From NCBI GenBank assembly GCA_005880315.1, contig VBHB01000179.1, forward strand, positions 1 through 32,803: a DNA stretch of 32,803 bases, written 5' to 3'. The stretch comes from Chloroflexota bacterium (lineage in GTDB: Bacteria; Chloroflexota; Dormibacteria; Dormibacterales; Dormibacteraceae). A model generated the notes under the pieces. The model was given only the letters and a program-made list of their open reading frames with translations. It made no database searches and was not told the origin of the DNA. The translations under genes and the position numbers were made by a program. Below are positions 24,065 through 31,313 of this stretch, piece by piece (the stretch's first letter is position 1; each line of letters opens with the position of its first letter).

Positions 24065-24893
24065 CGTGACGGTCGCCCTCGCATCGATGTTTGCGGGCGT
24101 GCTGTGCGCCGGTGCTGTGCTCATCGCGGGCGGGGGCCGCCCTGCTGGCTCGGGGCCACTGCGGGCGCCTCGCATGAGCGCTACAAGAATTCGCGAGGCC
24201 ATTCGCATCGACAGGCTGCGATCGTGGCTCCAGGGCGAGCTCGATCGTGCGGGTTGGAGCGAGAGCCCCGAACGCGTGGCCGCGTTTGCCATCGCTCTCT
24301 CGGCCTGCCTGGCAACCCTGGCGGCGAGCAGCGCATCGACGATGCCGGCCGGCGCAGTCGTCTTTATGTGCTTGCTGGGAGTGCTGGCGGGACTGGTGGT
24401 GCCGCTGCTCGCCCTGAGGTCAGCGGTGGCACAGCGCCGCCGGCGGCTCGAAGCCGAGCTCGTCCCGCTGCTCGAGCTCTTCACCCTGGAGCTTGGTGGC
24501 GGGGGCAGCCCGGTTTCGGCGCTGGGCTCGGTCACTGTGCAAGTACAGGGAGAGCTGGCCGCCGACCTGCGCCGACTCCTGATTGCTTCGCAAGTATCGG
24601 GCTCCGCGTCATTCGAGTCGCGCCTAGTGGAATACGCGGACCTGGCGCGCATTCCCGCTATCGGAAGCCTCGCTACCATCCTCGCCGCCAGCCGCGAATA
24701 TGGAACCGGTGTGGTGCAGGGCGTGCGTGCCCTTGCCACTGACTTGCGGCGCGCGCAGCGCCGCGAGCTCATCGCTCACAGCCGCCGCGCGCTCAACCAT
24801 GTGCTGCTGCCGGCTGCGGTCGGCGTGCTGCTGCCATTCCTGGCCGTCCTGATGTTCCCCGCCGTCACCGCGCTGCAGAGGAATTTGCGATGA
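24057..24893 (+). CDS. tadC: TadC-like pilus platform protein (type II secretion F domain)
   Basis: A 278-aa membrane protein, the second T2SF subunit of the Tad platform. It has an N-terminal membrane helix, two central helices (about residues 80-125), a T2SF helical domain (ELVPLLELFTLELGGGGSPVSALG…REYGTGVVQGVRALATDLRRAQRRE) and a C-terminal membrane segment (LLPAAVGVLLPFLAVLMFPAV). The start overlaps tadB by 8 bases, and the stop overlaps the next start (ATGA), consistent with translational coupling and fixed stoichiometry. Confidence 0.9.
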   Translation: MPDVTVALASMFAGVLCAGAVLIAGGGRPAGSGPLRAPRMSATRIREAIRIDRLRSWLQGELDRAGWSESPERVAAFAIALSACLATLAASSASTMPAGAVVFMCLLGVLAGLVVPLLALRSAVAQRRRRLEAELVPLLELFTLELGGGGSPVSALGSVTVQVQGELAADLRRLLIASQVSGSASFESRLVEYADLARIPAIGSLATILAASREYGTGVVQGVRALATDLRRAQRRELIAHSRRALNHVLLPAAVGVLLPFLAVLMFPAVTALQRNLR

Positions 24894-25309
24894 AGCGTTG
24901 CTCGCGCGGAACGGCGCTGATGGAATTCGCGCTCGCTTGGCCGATCGTCTTGCTGCTCGTCCTCGGCGCGGTGCAGATCGCCTTGTGGGAGGGCGAGGTC
25001 ACCTCGGCACACGATGCGGCGCTCGCCGGAGCCCGCGCCGGAACGGTTGCGGGGGGCGGTGTCGATGTCGCGGCTCGTGTGGCGCTTCGCGCGATGTCCA
25101 CAAGCCTGGTCGGCATCGGTGTATCCGAGTGGTGCCCCCGCGACGCGCGGCCCATGCCCCGAGGCGCCTGGGTCTGTGCGACGGATCTCGGCTCTTCATT
25201 GGAGGTGGACGTCGGTGGATGGGCACCGGCGCTGGTCCCGGTCTTCCCAGCGAGCAGTCTTCCTCTCCGCGCCCACGTCGTTCTCGGCAAAGAGAGGTTC
25301 GTGCGATGA
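24890..25309 (+). CDS. TadE-like pseudopilin, first copy
   Basis: A 139-aa TadE-family protein. It begins with a short basic leader, then G-TALMEFALAWPIVLLLVLGAVQIAL, the TadE-type N-terminal membrane helix with the conserved Glu five residues after the Gly, as in prepilins processed by TadV. The C-terminal part contains two cysteines (EWC… WVC) and could be a small extracellular beta domain. Its ATG overlaps the tadC stop and its stop overlaps the next TadE-like gene. Confidence 0.8.
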   Translation: MKRCSRGTALMEFALAWPIVLLLVLGAVQIALWEGEVTSAHDAALAGARAGTVAGGGVDVAARVALRAMSTSLVGIGVSEWCPRDARPMPRGAWVCATDLGSSLEVDVGGWAPALVPVFPASSLPLRAHVVLGKERFVR

Positions 25310-25713
25310 GGCGGCAGAGTGGGCAGGCGCTGCTCGAACTTGCCCTATGTGCACCGGTGGTCATGCTGCTGTCGCTGGGGGTCGCCTCGGTGGTGCAGCT
25401 TCAAGACGCGGCGGCCGGGCTGGACGCGGCGACCCAGGCTGCATTAGAGGTTGCGTCACGAGCACCTGATCCGCGAAGCGCGGACTCCGCCGCCCACACG
25501 CGCTTTGCCGACGTGGTTTCCGCGTACCCACTTCGCGCGGCCGTGCTTCGCATCTCGTTTGGGGATTTCAGCCGCGACACGGACGTGAGGGCCACCTCCG
25601 AAGCGCTGGTCGACGTTGGCTGGGCGGGGTTGGTGCTGCCAGGCCAGTTCAGGATCCGGTCACAGGGTGCGGTTCACCTGGAGCAGTGGCGCACTCATCG
25701 GGCCGCACCTTGA
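25306..25713 (+). CDS. TadE/TadF-like pseudopilin, second copy
   Basis: A 135-aa protein starting MRRQSGQALLELALCAPVVMLLSLGVASVVQL, again the basic leader, Gly, then a membrane helix with Glu at +5 of the processing Gly. This is the TadE/TadF prepilin-like organisation. It overlaps the preceding gene by 4 bases and is followed by a TGATG junction to the TadG-like gene. The region after residue 40 has little similarity to the first copy, so they are not recent duplicates. Confidence 0.8.
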   Translation: MRRQSGQALLELALCAPVVMLLSLGVASVVQLQDAAAGLDAATQAALEVASRAPDPRSADSAAHTRFADVVSAYPLRAAVLRISFGDFSRDTDVRATSEALVDVGWAGLVLPGQFRIRSQGAVHLEQWRTHRAAP

Positions 25714-26174
25714 TGGGCTCTCAGCGCGGGCAGGTAATGGCATTCATCGCCGTGGCTCTTGCAATCGTGCTCATGCCGGTTGCGGCGTACGCGGTCGACA
25801 TCGCCACTGTGAGCTCAGCGGCCGCGACTCTCCAGGAGGCGACCGCCACCGCCGCCATGGAGGCGGCTCAGCAGTTGAATACAGGAGCATTCCGGAGCAG
25901 CGGAGCCCTGGTCATCGACATGAACGCCGCGCGCAGCGCTGCTCAGGCCGTCCTGGCCGCGGAAGCGCCGGCGGCGTTGGTGAGCTCGGTGAGCGTCCGC
26001 GGCGCCGAGGTCACAGTCGAGGCAGGACAGGTGGTACGGCTTCCATTCGATTTCTTTCCCATGCGCGCCGCACGCCTAAAGGCCATCGCGTCGGCGCGAC
26101 TGGCGGCGGGCTACGACAGTCCCACCAGCTTCTTGCTGACCGTGTCCGCGAGCGACTCGAGTGGAACTCTATAG
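25713..26174 (+). CDS. TadG-like pilus protein (N-terminal Flp-assembly TadG domain)
   Basis: A 153-aa protein with GSQRGQVMAFIAVALAIVLMPVAAYAVDIATV at its N-terminus, the putative TadG-like Flp pilus-assembly segment: basic residue, Gly-Gln, then one hydrophobic helix. Full TadG proteins usually carry a long von Willebrand-like C-terminal domain; this one is short and lacks it. The last 64 bases overlap the convergent nuclease-like gene, so its 3' end may be eroded or the overlap may be genuine. The start (ATG in TGATG) is translationally coupled to the second TadE-like gene. Confidence 0.65.
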   Translation: MGSQRGQVMAFIAVALAIVLMPVAAYAVDIATVSSAAATLQEATATAAMEAAQQLNTGAFRSSGALVIDMNAARSAAQAVLAAEAPAALVSSVSVRGAEVTVEAGQVVRLPFDFFPMRAARLKAIASARLAAGYDSPTSFLLTVSASDSSGTL

Positions 26175-27094
26175 CTGTCGAGGCGACTGGACTCGCGACT
26201 GCCAGCAGGGCGGAAGTTCAGCTCGTAGTACCTGCCCACCCTGGCGGAGAGAGAAGGCAGCACCTCGGTTGGAATGACCAAACAGGTTTCGTGGAAACGG
26301 CGCTCCGACAGCAACCAGGCAAGCACAACGACAATGGTCGTCGGGTCGGCCACGAAGTTCGAGCGATTCACCTGAATCTTGATTCGAGCGTGGGCCATCG
26401 CGAGCCGGCCTGTTTTGACCTGAGTCGCTAGCGTCGCTCCCGTCGCCAAGCGCCGGATGAGAATCTCCGCGGTCTCGTTGTCTGGGAATGGGCGGAACAG
26501 GCCGCAGTCCTCCAGCATCGCGAGCCGGCGGATCACTTCCTGCTCACCCCGGAAGCCGAACACACTGTCTTCGTCCGAGACCGCCCCTACGACGAGCGAG
26601 GCTGTCGGCATGTAGGCTCCTGCGCCCAGTCGTTTAGCAAGTTGGTCGAAGGGCACGAGATCCTCGCTCCACTTATGACCCGGGATCGGATGTGTTGGCA
26701 TGTCGGCCACCAGGAGCACTCGACCACGATTCTCGATACGAGCGGCTTTCTCCTTGAACGTGGAGGCGTCGGCCACTAACACGAATGGCCCGAGGCGCTC
26801 GCCGTCCAGGTGGACGCCGATTACAAGCTGGTCGGGTGTGAACAGGTGGTTCTCAAAGACCCCGATCGGAGCCTCATGGTGTTGGACCACTGTCTTGCCC
26901 TTGACCTGCACCGCAAGGTAGGCATGGTCCGAGAGCCGGTGGACTACCGCGTCGATGCCGCGATCGAGCATCGGCAGGAAGATATGTAGACCTCCGGCTG
27001 ACTGGGTGATGAGGTTCGACCAGACCAGAAACTCAGCAGCCTGTCCGATGGCGTCCTGGCTGCCGTGGGGCCAGGTCGCATCGATGTCGGACAC
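26111..27094 (-). CDS. Protein of unknown function with two PD-(D/E)XK nuclease-like halves
   Basis: Not a family I recognise by name. Residues 15-67 (327-aa numbering from the GTG at 27094) read like a restriction-nuclease fold: AAEFLVWSNLI, then DRGIDAVVH (Asp44-Asp48), then LAVQVKGKT (Q63-V-K65). A second stretch in the middle, GEQEVIRRLAMLEDCGLFRPFPD…AEILIRR…LATQVKTGRL, repeats the Glu, Asp and Gln-Val-Lys pattern. The C-terminus is not assigned. I chose the GTG because the upstream amidohydrolase stop lies 9 bases before it; earlier codons in frame overlap that gene. No transposon or restriction genes are beside it. Nuclease activity is inference. Confidence 0.6.
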   Translation of the reverse strand: MSDIDATWPHGSQDAIGQAAEFLVWSNLITQSAGGLHIFLPMLDRGIDAVVHRLSDHAYLAVQVKGKTVVQHHEAPIGVFENHLFTPDQLVIGVHLDGERLGPFVLVADASTFKEKAARIENRGRVLLVADMPTHPIPGHKWSEDLVPFDQLAKRLGAGAYMPTASLVVGAVSDEDSVFGFRGEQEVIRRLAMLEDCGLFRPFPDNETAEILIRRLATGATLATQVKTGRLAMAHARIKIQVNRSNFVADPTTIVVVLAWLLSERRFHETCLVIPTEVLPSLSARVGRYYELNFRPAGSRESSRLDSYRVPLESLADTVSKKLVGLS

Positions 27095-27102
27095 CGGCGT
27101 CG

Positions 27103-27945
27103 TCAGGACAGTCCCAACAGCTTCTTGCCGTTCCCGACGAGAACTTTCTGAAGCGCCCCTTCCGGAATCTCCAGCGTCGCCAATTCGTCCAGGCACCGCT
27201 GTGGCTGGATGAAGGGGTAGTCGCTGCCGAACACGAACTGGTTCTGAAGGCGGCCCTTCAAGTCGCGGATCACCTCAGCTGGGATGTATCGCGGAGCCCA
27301 GCCCGAGATGTCGATGTAGATGTTGGTCTTGTGCAGGGCCATGGCCATCAGCTCTGCGTGCCATGGATAACCGAAGTGAGCGGCGATGATGTTCAGGCTT
27401 GGAAATGACGCTGCGACCGCGTCCAGGCGGATCGGCCGCGCGTAATCGAGCCGGATGCCCTGCCCGCCCGGTTGGCCGGCGCCGATCCCGCTCGTTCCGG
27501 TGTGGAATAGCAAAATCAGCCCCAGCTCCTCGCATTTCTCGTAAAGCGGCCAGTGCTTTTCGTCGTCGGGTGCAAACGCCTGCAGCGATGGGTGCAGCTT
27601 CACGCCTTTCAGGCTGAGCTCGCTGATGCGGTCGAGCTCGGCGACGGCGCGGTCGCCTTTCAGCGGGTCGACGCTGCCGAAGCCGGTGAACGCTTCCGGG
27701 TGGTCCTTGCACGCTTGCGCGACCAGCTCGTTAGATACGCGCGGGCGGCCGGTTGCGGTTTCCGCGTCCCACGCGAGCAGCACGGCGAGCACGTCGAGGG
27801 CTTCGTAGTCACCGGCCAGCTCGTCCAGCGAGCGGCGCGCGACCTTGGATCGGAAGTAAGACTCCGCCGCTTCCACATAGCCCTTCATCGAGACGTCCAG
27901 CCACTCGGGAGTGGGAAGGTGAACGTGGAAGTCGATGGCTCGCAC
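27103..27945 (-). CDS. Amidohydrolase-family metal-dependent hydrolase/decarboxylase
   Basis: A TIM-barrel amidohydrolase of the PF04909 type, 280 aa. The metal-binding pattern is visible: DFHVH (His7, His9), GVKLHP, ILLFHTGT, AHFGYPWH, and the Asp in FGSDYPFI near the end. Members of this family hydrolyse or decarboxylate cyclic and aromatic acids; the substrate is not evident. The GTG at 27945 starts the usual short N-terminus before D-F-H and has TATCAT 8 bases upstream; an ATG at 27966 is open in frame but overlaps the start of the divergent mobA. It is followed 9 bases later by the nuclease-like gene, probably in one transcript. Confidence 0.85.
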   Translation of the reverse strand: MRAIDFHVHLPTPEWLDVSMKGYVEAAESYFRSKVARRSLDELAGDYEALDVLAVLLAWDAETATGRPRVSNELVAQACKDHPEAFTGFGSVDPLKGDRAVAELDRISELSLKGVKLHPSLQAFAPDDEKHWPLYEKCEELGLILLFHTGTSGIGAGQPGGQGIRLDYARPIRLDAVAASFPSLNIIAAHFGYPWHAELMAMALHKTNIYIDISGWAPRYIPAEVIRDLKGRLQNQFVFGSDYPFIQPQRCLDELATLEIPEGALQKVLVGNGKKLLGLS

Positions 27946-27970
27946 GGGGGCCGATGATAGTTGCATGCAA
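27946..27970. promoter_or_regulatory. Very short divergent promoter between amidohydrolase and mobA
   Basis: The gap holds ATGATA (27954-27959), which on the minus strand is TATCAT, 8 bases ahead of the amidohydrolase GTG. On the plus strand the nearly coincident GATGAT (27953-27958) lies 6 bases before the mobA ATG. The perfect palindrome TTGCATGCAA (27961-27970) covers the mobA start codon. The two genes appear to share one overlapping -10 region and both lack ribosome-binding sites. Confidence 0.5.
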
Positions 27971-28540
27971 GCCTCGCTGCTCGTGCTCGCCGGCGGCACG
28001 AGCCGGCGGATGGGCCGGCCGAAGGCATGGCTCGAGGTGGGGGAGACCAACCTCCTGCGCTGGATGGTGGAACGCCTGGGGCCTGCGTTCACAGAGGTGA
28101 TGGTGTCTTTCGCCGAGCCCGAGCAGCTGCTCGAGCTGGTGCCGTACAGGCTCGTGTTCGATCGCAAGCAGGAGGGAGGTCCGCTCGCGGGCATCGAAGC
28201 CGGCCTCGCGGCCGCCCATCACGACGTCTTGTTCGTGGTCGCCTGCGACATGCCTTATGTCACGCGTGAGGTGGCGGAGATGGCGGTCGCTGCGGCGCGT
28301 AGATGTGATGCCGCGATGCCGCGCGTCGGCGGCCGCCCCGAGCCCGTATGCGCGGCCTATCGCCGTTCAGCGCTGCCCGCGATCACCGCTGCGCTGGAGA
28401 GTGGCCGGCTCAAGGCTGCGGACCTGGCCGACGGGCTCGACGTGACCTGGCTCGAGGGTCTTGACCCAGATCTGTTCCGGAGCCTCAACACGCGGGACGA
28501 CTACCAGCGTTTCCATGACGATTTCCTGGCGCAGCGATAA
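27965..28540 (+). CDS. mobA: Molybdenum cofactor guanylyltransferase (MobA-like)
   Basis: Attaches GMP to molybdopterin to give the guanine dinucleotide form of the cofactor, or a closely related nucleotidyl transfer. The 191-aa protein has the signature LAGGTSRRMGRPKAWL at 8-23, GGPLAGI at 71-77 and CDMPYV at 94-99 with the metal-binding Asp95. The C-terminal half includes RPEPVCAAYRR, typical of MobA. MobA and MocA (cytidylyl) are hard to tell apart by eye, but GGPLAGI and the short length favour MobA. No molybdoenzyme gene is in the window. Confidence 0.85.
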   Translation: MQASLLVLAGGTSRRMGRPKAWLEVGETNLLRWMVERLGPAFTEVMVSFAEPEQLLELVPYRLVFDRKQEGGPLAGIEAGLAAAHHDVLFVVACDMPYVTREVAEMAVAAARRCDAAMPRVGGRPEPVCAAYRRSALPAITAALESGRLKAADLADGLDVTWLEGLDPDLFRSLNTRDDYQRFHDDFLAQR

Positions 28541-28550
28541 TGGCTGTCTT

Positions 28551-29309
28551 GTGAAGATCGTCGTCACCGTCAAGCAGGTGCCGGACCCGAACTCGGCGAC
28601 CCTCCTCGAATCCGACAACACGCTCGCACGCGACCGCGAGGTCGTCCTCGACCCCGGCGACGAGTGCGGCATCGAGGAGGGACTGCAGCTGAAGGAAGCC
28701 CATGGTGGCGAGGTGATCCTGGTCTCGATGGGTCCCGAGCGGGCCAAGGACGCAATTCGCAAGGGCCTGTCGATGGGAGCGGACCGTGGTGTTCTCATCA
28801 GCGACGTCCAGCTGGCGGGGGCTGACGCTCTCCTCACCGCACGGGCGCTGGCGGCGGCGATCAAGCCCGAACAGCCAGACCTCGTCATCTGTGCGACCGA
28901 GTCCTACGACGGCAGCACCGGGATGGTGCCGCCGATGCTCGCCGAGCTCCTCGGCCTGCCCCAGCTGACGATCGCCAAGAAGGTCGAGGTCGACGGGTCG
29001 ACGATCAAGGTCCACCGCCAGACCGCCGACGGCTACCAGGTCGTCGAGGCGTCGACACCCGCGCTGATCTCGGTCACCGCCGGCATCGCCGAGCCGCGGT
29101 ACGCCTCGCTGAAAGGCATCATGGCCGCTCGCTCCAAGGAGATCAAACAGGTCGGACTGAGTGACCTCGGAATCGAGCGGGGCGAACCCGGAGAGACGAT
29201 CGAAGGCATCGCCGACGCCGAGGCTCGCAAGGCGGGCGCGATCATCGAGGACGACGGCACGGCCGTCGATCGCATCATCCAGGTCCTCGCCCAGGCGAAG
29301 GTCGTCTAG
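28551..29309 (+). CDS. etfB: Electron transfer flavoprotein beta subunit
   Basis: The small ETF subunit, 252 aa, which with EtfA carries electrons from acyl-CoA and related dehydrogenases to the quinone pool. It begins with KIVVTVKQVPDPN and contains DPGDECGIEEGLQLKE, VSMGPERAKDAIRKGLSMGADRG and LVICATESYDGSTGMVPPMLAELLGLPQLT, the AMP-binding core, then VEVDGSTIKVHRQTADGYQVVEASTPALISVTAG. The GTG at 28551 is the start of the conserved N-terminus, 9 bases after GATAAT, so a separate leaderless transcript is possible although mobA ends only 10 bases earlier. The stop overlaps etfA. Confidence 0.95.
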   Translation: MKIVVTVKQVPDPNSATLLESDNTLARDREVVLDPGDECGIEEGLQLKEAHGGEVILVSMGPERAKDAIRKGLSMGADRGVLISDVQLAGADALLTARALAAAIKPEQPDLVICATESYDGSTGMVPPMLAELLGLPQLTIAKKVEVDGSTIKVHRQTADGYQVVEASTPALISVTAGIAEPRYASLKGIMAARSKEIKQVGLSDLGIERGEPGETIEGIADAEARKAGAIIEDDGTAVDRIIQVLAQAKVV

Positions 29310-30268
29310 TGGCGAAGGTTTGGGTATACGCGGAGCTGAACGCAGGCAAGCTGCAATCGACGGCACTCGAGCTGATGGCAAAGGCGCGCGAGCTGGGCGA
29401 TGTCGATGCGATTGCGCTCGGCACCGGGGCCAAAGCCGCTGCCGCCGTGTTGGGCAAGCACGGCGCCAACGTGGTTCACGTCAACGAGGACAAAGCTTTC
29501 GACGATTTCATCGCTGAGCCGGCGGCTGATGCCCTGTCCGCGCTGCACGAAAAGGAGCCTGCGGACCTGATCCTGTTCGCTTTTACGCCAGATTCGCGTG
29601 ACGTCGCCGGCCGCCTGGCGGCCCGGCTCGGCAAAGGTCTGATCTCGAACGCCGCCGATGTGGCCGCCAAGGACGGCGGTTTCGTCGCCAAGGTGCCCTA
29701 TTTCGGCGGCGCCAAGCTGGCGTCGATGCGCGCAAGCGCCAAGCCGGCGATCGTGCTGGTGAGGCCGAAGTCGTTCGAAGCATCCGAGTCCGGAGGAACC
29801 GCGGACATCAAGGAGCTCGCGGTCACCATCGGGGAGGGATCAAAACGCGCCAAGATCCTCGAACGCGTGGCCGAGGCTTCCGAGAAAGTGAAGCTCGAGG
29901 ATGCCAAGGTGATCATCAGCGGCGGACGCGGCATGGGCGGGCCTGACAACTTCCCCCTGCTCGAAGCACTGGCCAGCGCACTGGGCGGTGCGGTTGGCGC
30001 GAGCCGCGCGGTGGTCGACGCCGGTTGGGTGCCCTACTCGATGCAGGTCGGCCAGACGGGCAAGTCGGTGCGGCCCGGCGTATACATCGCGGTTGGAATC
30101 TCGGGCGCGATGCAGCACACGGTCGGTATGAAGGCGTCAAAGGTCATCATCGCCATCAACAAGGATGCGGAGGCACCGATCATGAAGATGGCCGACCTCG
30201 GCGTGGTCGGCGACGCGCTCAAGATCGTGCCAGCGCTGACCGCCGCCGTCAAAGCCAAGAAGGGTTAG
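29309..30268 (+). CDS. etfA: Electron transfer flavoprotein alpha subunit
   Basis: The FAD-binding ETF subunit, 319 aa. The C-terminal FAD domain is intact: [53 protein letters not shown]…, then [12 protein letters not shown] and [21 protein letters not shown]. The N-terminal domain is shorter and less conserved, as usual. The GTG start overlaps the etfB stop (TAGTG), so the two subunits are translationally coupled. They probably serve beta-oxidation enzymes encoded elsewhere; the acyl-CoA carboxylase gene nearby fits that metabolism. Confidence 0.95.
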   Translation: MAKVWVYAELNAGKLQSTALELMAKARELGDVDAIALGTGAKAAAAVLGKHGANVVHVNEDKAFDDFIAEPAADALSALHEKEPADLILFAFTPDSRDVAGRLAARLGKGLISNAADVAAKDGGFVAKVPYFGGAKLASMRASAKPAIVLVRPKSFEASESGGTADIKELAVTIGEGSKRAKILERVAEASEKVKLEDAKVIISGGRGMGGPDNFPLLEALASALGGAVGASRAVVDAGWVPYSMQVGQTGKSVRPGVYIAVGISGAMQHTVGMKASKVIIAINKDAEAPIMKMADLGVVGDALKIVPALTAAVKAKKG

Positions 30269-30383
30269 AGCGAACCGAGAAGAGGCGGAGAGCCTGCTCG
30301 CCGAGCGCATCGAGCGCAGGCGCGAGCGCGACTTCGCCGCCGCGGATGAGATTCGCGAGCGGCTGCGCGCGGGCGGTTGGGAG

Positions 30384-31163
30384 GTGCTCGACAGCCCGGG
30401 TGGCAGCGAGCTTCAGGCATTGAAACCGCCACCTGCCTCCGGTGCGCCGCAGGTAGCTCGCGCCGTAACCCTGCTGATCGTGGTGCATGGCTGGCGACCC
30501 GATGTGGAGCGGTGGCTGCTGTCGGTCTTCACTCACTGCAAGGCCGACTTCGAGGCCGTGCTGGTGGACAACTCCGGCGACGCGCGAATGGCCGGGTGGC
30601 TGGAGTCCCGCGCCGCCGAGAGGCTGCGACTGGTCACCCTCGACCCGCCCCTGGGCTTCGCCACTGCGGTCAACGCCGGCATCCAGGCTGCCGCCGGCGA
30701 GGTGGTCGTCCTCTTCGACCCCGGCGTCGAAATCACCGGTGACGCGATCTCGCCCCTGCTCGATGCGCTGCAAGATCCGACGGTCGTGGTGGCGGGTCCG
30801 TTCGGCCTCCGGGGCAAGGGCACGTTGAAGGAGTTCGAGGAAGACGCCGGCCCGGACGTAGATGCCATCGAGGGTTACTGCATGGCCTTCCGCCGATCCG
30901 ATGCCTCGGCGGTGGATGGGTTCGACCCCAAGTTCAAGTTCTATCGCATCGCCGACATCGAGTTCAGCTTCCGGCTGCGCGACCGCGGTGGACGGGCGTT
31001 GGCGCTCGAGGGCTTGCCGATTACGAAACACGAGCACCGCCTTTGGGAAGCGACAGCCCCCGACGAGCGCGACCGCCTCTCGCGCCGCAACTTCTACCGA
31101 TTCCTCGACCGCTGGGGAAAGCGCGAGGACCTGCTGGTAAGGCAGCAGACCAAGCCCAAATAG
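30384..31163 (+). CDS. GT2-family glycosyltransferase, with a CysRS-tail-like coding stretch upstream
   Basis: A GT-A type inverting glycosyltransferase of about 259 aa from the GTG at 30384. It shows LLIVVHGWRPDVERWLLSV, VLVDNSG, LGFATAVNAGIQAAAGEVVVLFDPGVEI (the nucleotide/metal region, FDPGV instead of a classic DxD) and YRIADIEFSFRLRDRGGRAL near the C-terminus. The same frame is open back to 30240 and encodes EAESLLAERIERRRERDFAAADEIRERLRAGGWEVLDSPGG. This resembles the C-terminal helical end of cysteinyl-tRNA synthetases, so the true start may be upstream, for example a CTG at 30294 that has AGAGG 8 bases before it. The acceptor sugar is unknown. Confidence 0.75.
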   Translation: MLDSPGGSELQALKPPPASGAPQVARAVTLLIVVHGWRPDVERWLLSVFTHCKADFEAVLVDNSGDARMAGWLESRAAERLRLVTLDPPLGFATAVNAGIQAAAGEVVVLFDPGVEITGDAISPLLDALQDPTVVVAGPFGLRGKGTLKEFEEDAGPDVDAIEGYCMAFRRSDASAVDGFDPKFKFYRIADIEFSFRLRDRGGRALALEGLPITKHEHRLWEATAPDERDRLSRRNFYRFLDRWGKREDLLVRQQTKPK

Positions 31164-31276
31164 AATTGCGAGAAATGTCGAGTGGAGCCTCAGGCCGGAT
31201 CTACTCCGGCCGTCCCCAGGCGTACCACAATCCAAACGCCACCCAGCGTGGCCGAGGAGAGGGGTTGGCCCGCGGA

Positions 31277-31306
31277 GGGGACATCTGTCCCCGCCGCGAT
31301 TAGATT
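31277..31306 (+). promoter_or_regulatory. Palindromic operator candidate and -10 box upstream of the acyl-CoA carboxylase gene
   Basis: GGGGACA-TC-TGTCCCC (31277-31292) is a perfect inverted repeat with 7-base arms. TAGATT (31301-31306) follows and lies exactly 7 bases before the GTG at 31314. A normally spaced -35 element would fall inside the palindrome, so a dimeric regulator bound there would block or replace the -35 contact. The rest of the 31164-31313 gap shows no gene. Confidence 0.55.
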
Positions 31307-31313
31307 GCGCATC

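Noticed and set aside
27935-27964. Earlier mobA start at ATG 27935
   Set aside because: It would overlap the divergent amidohydrolase start and add ten residues before the conserved N-terminal nucleotide-binding strand.
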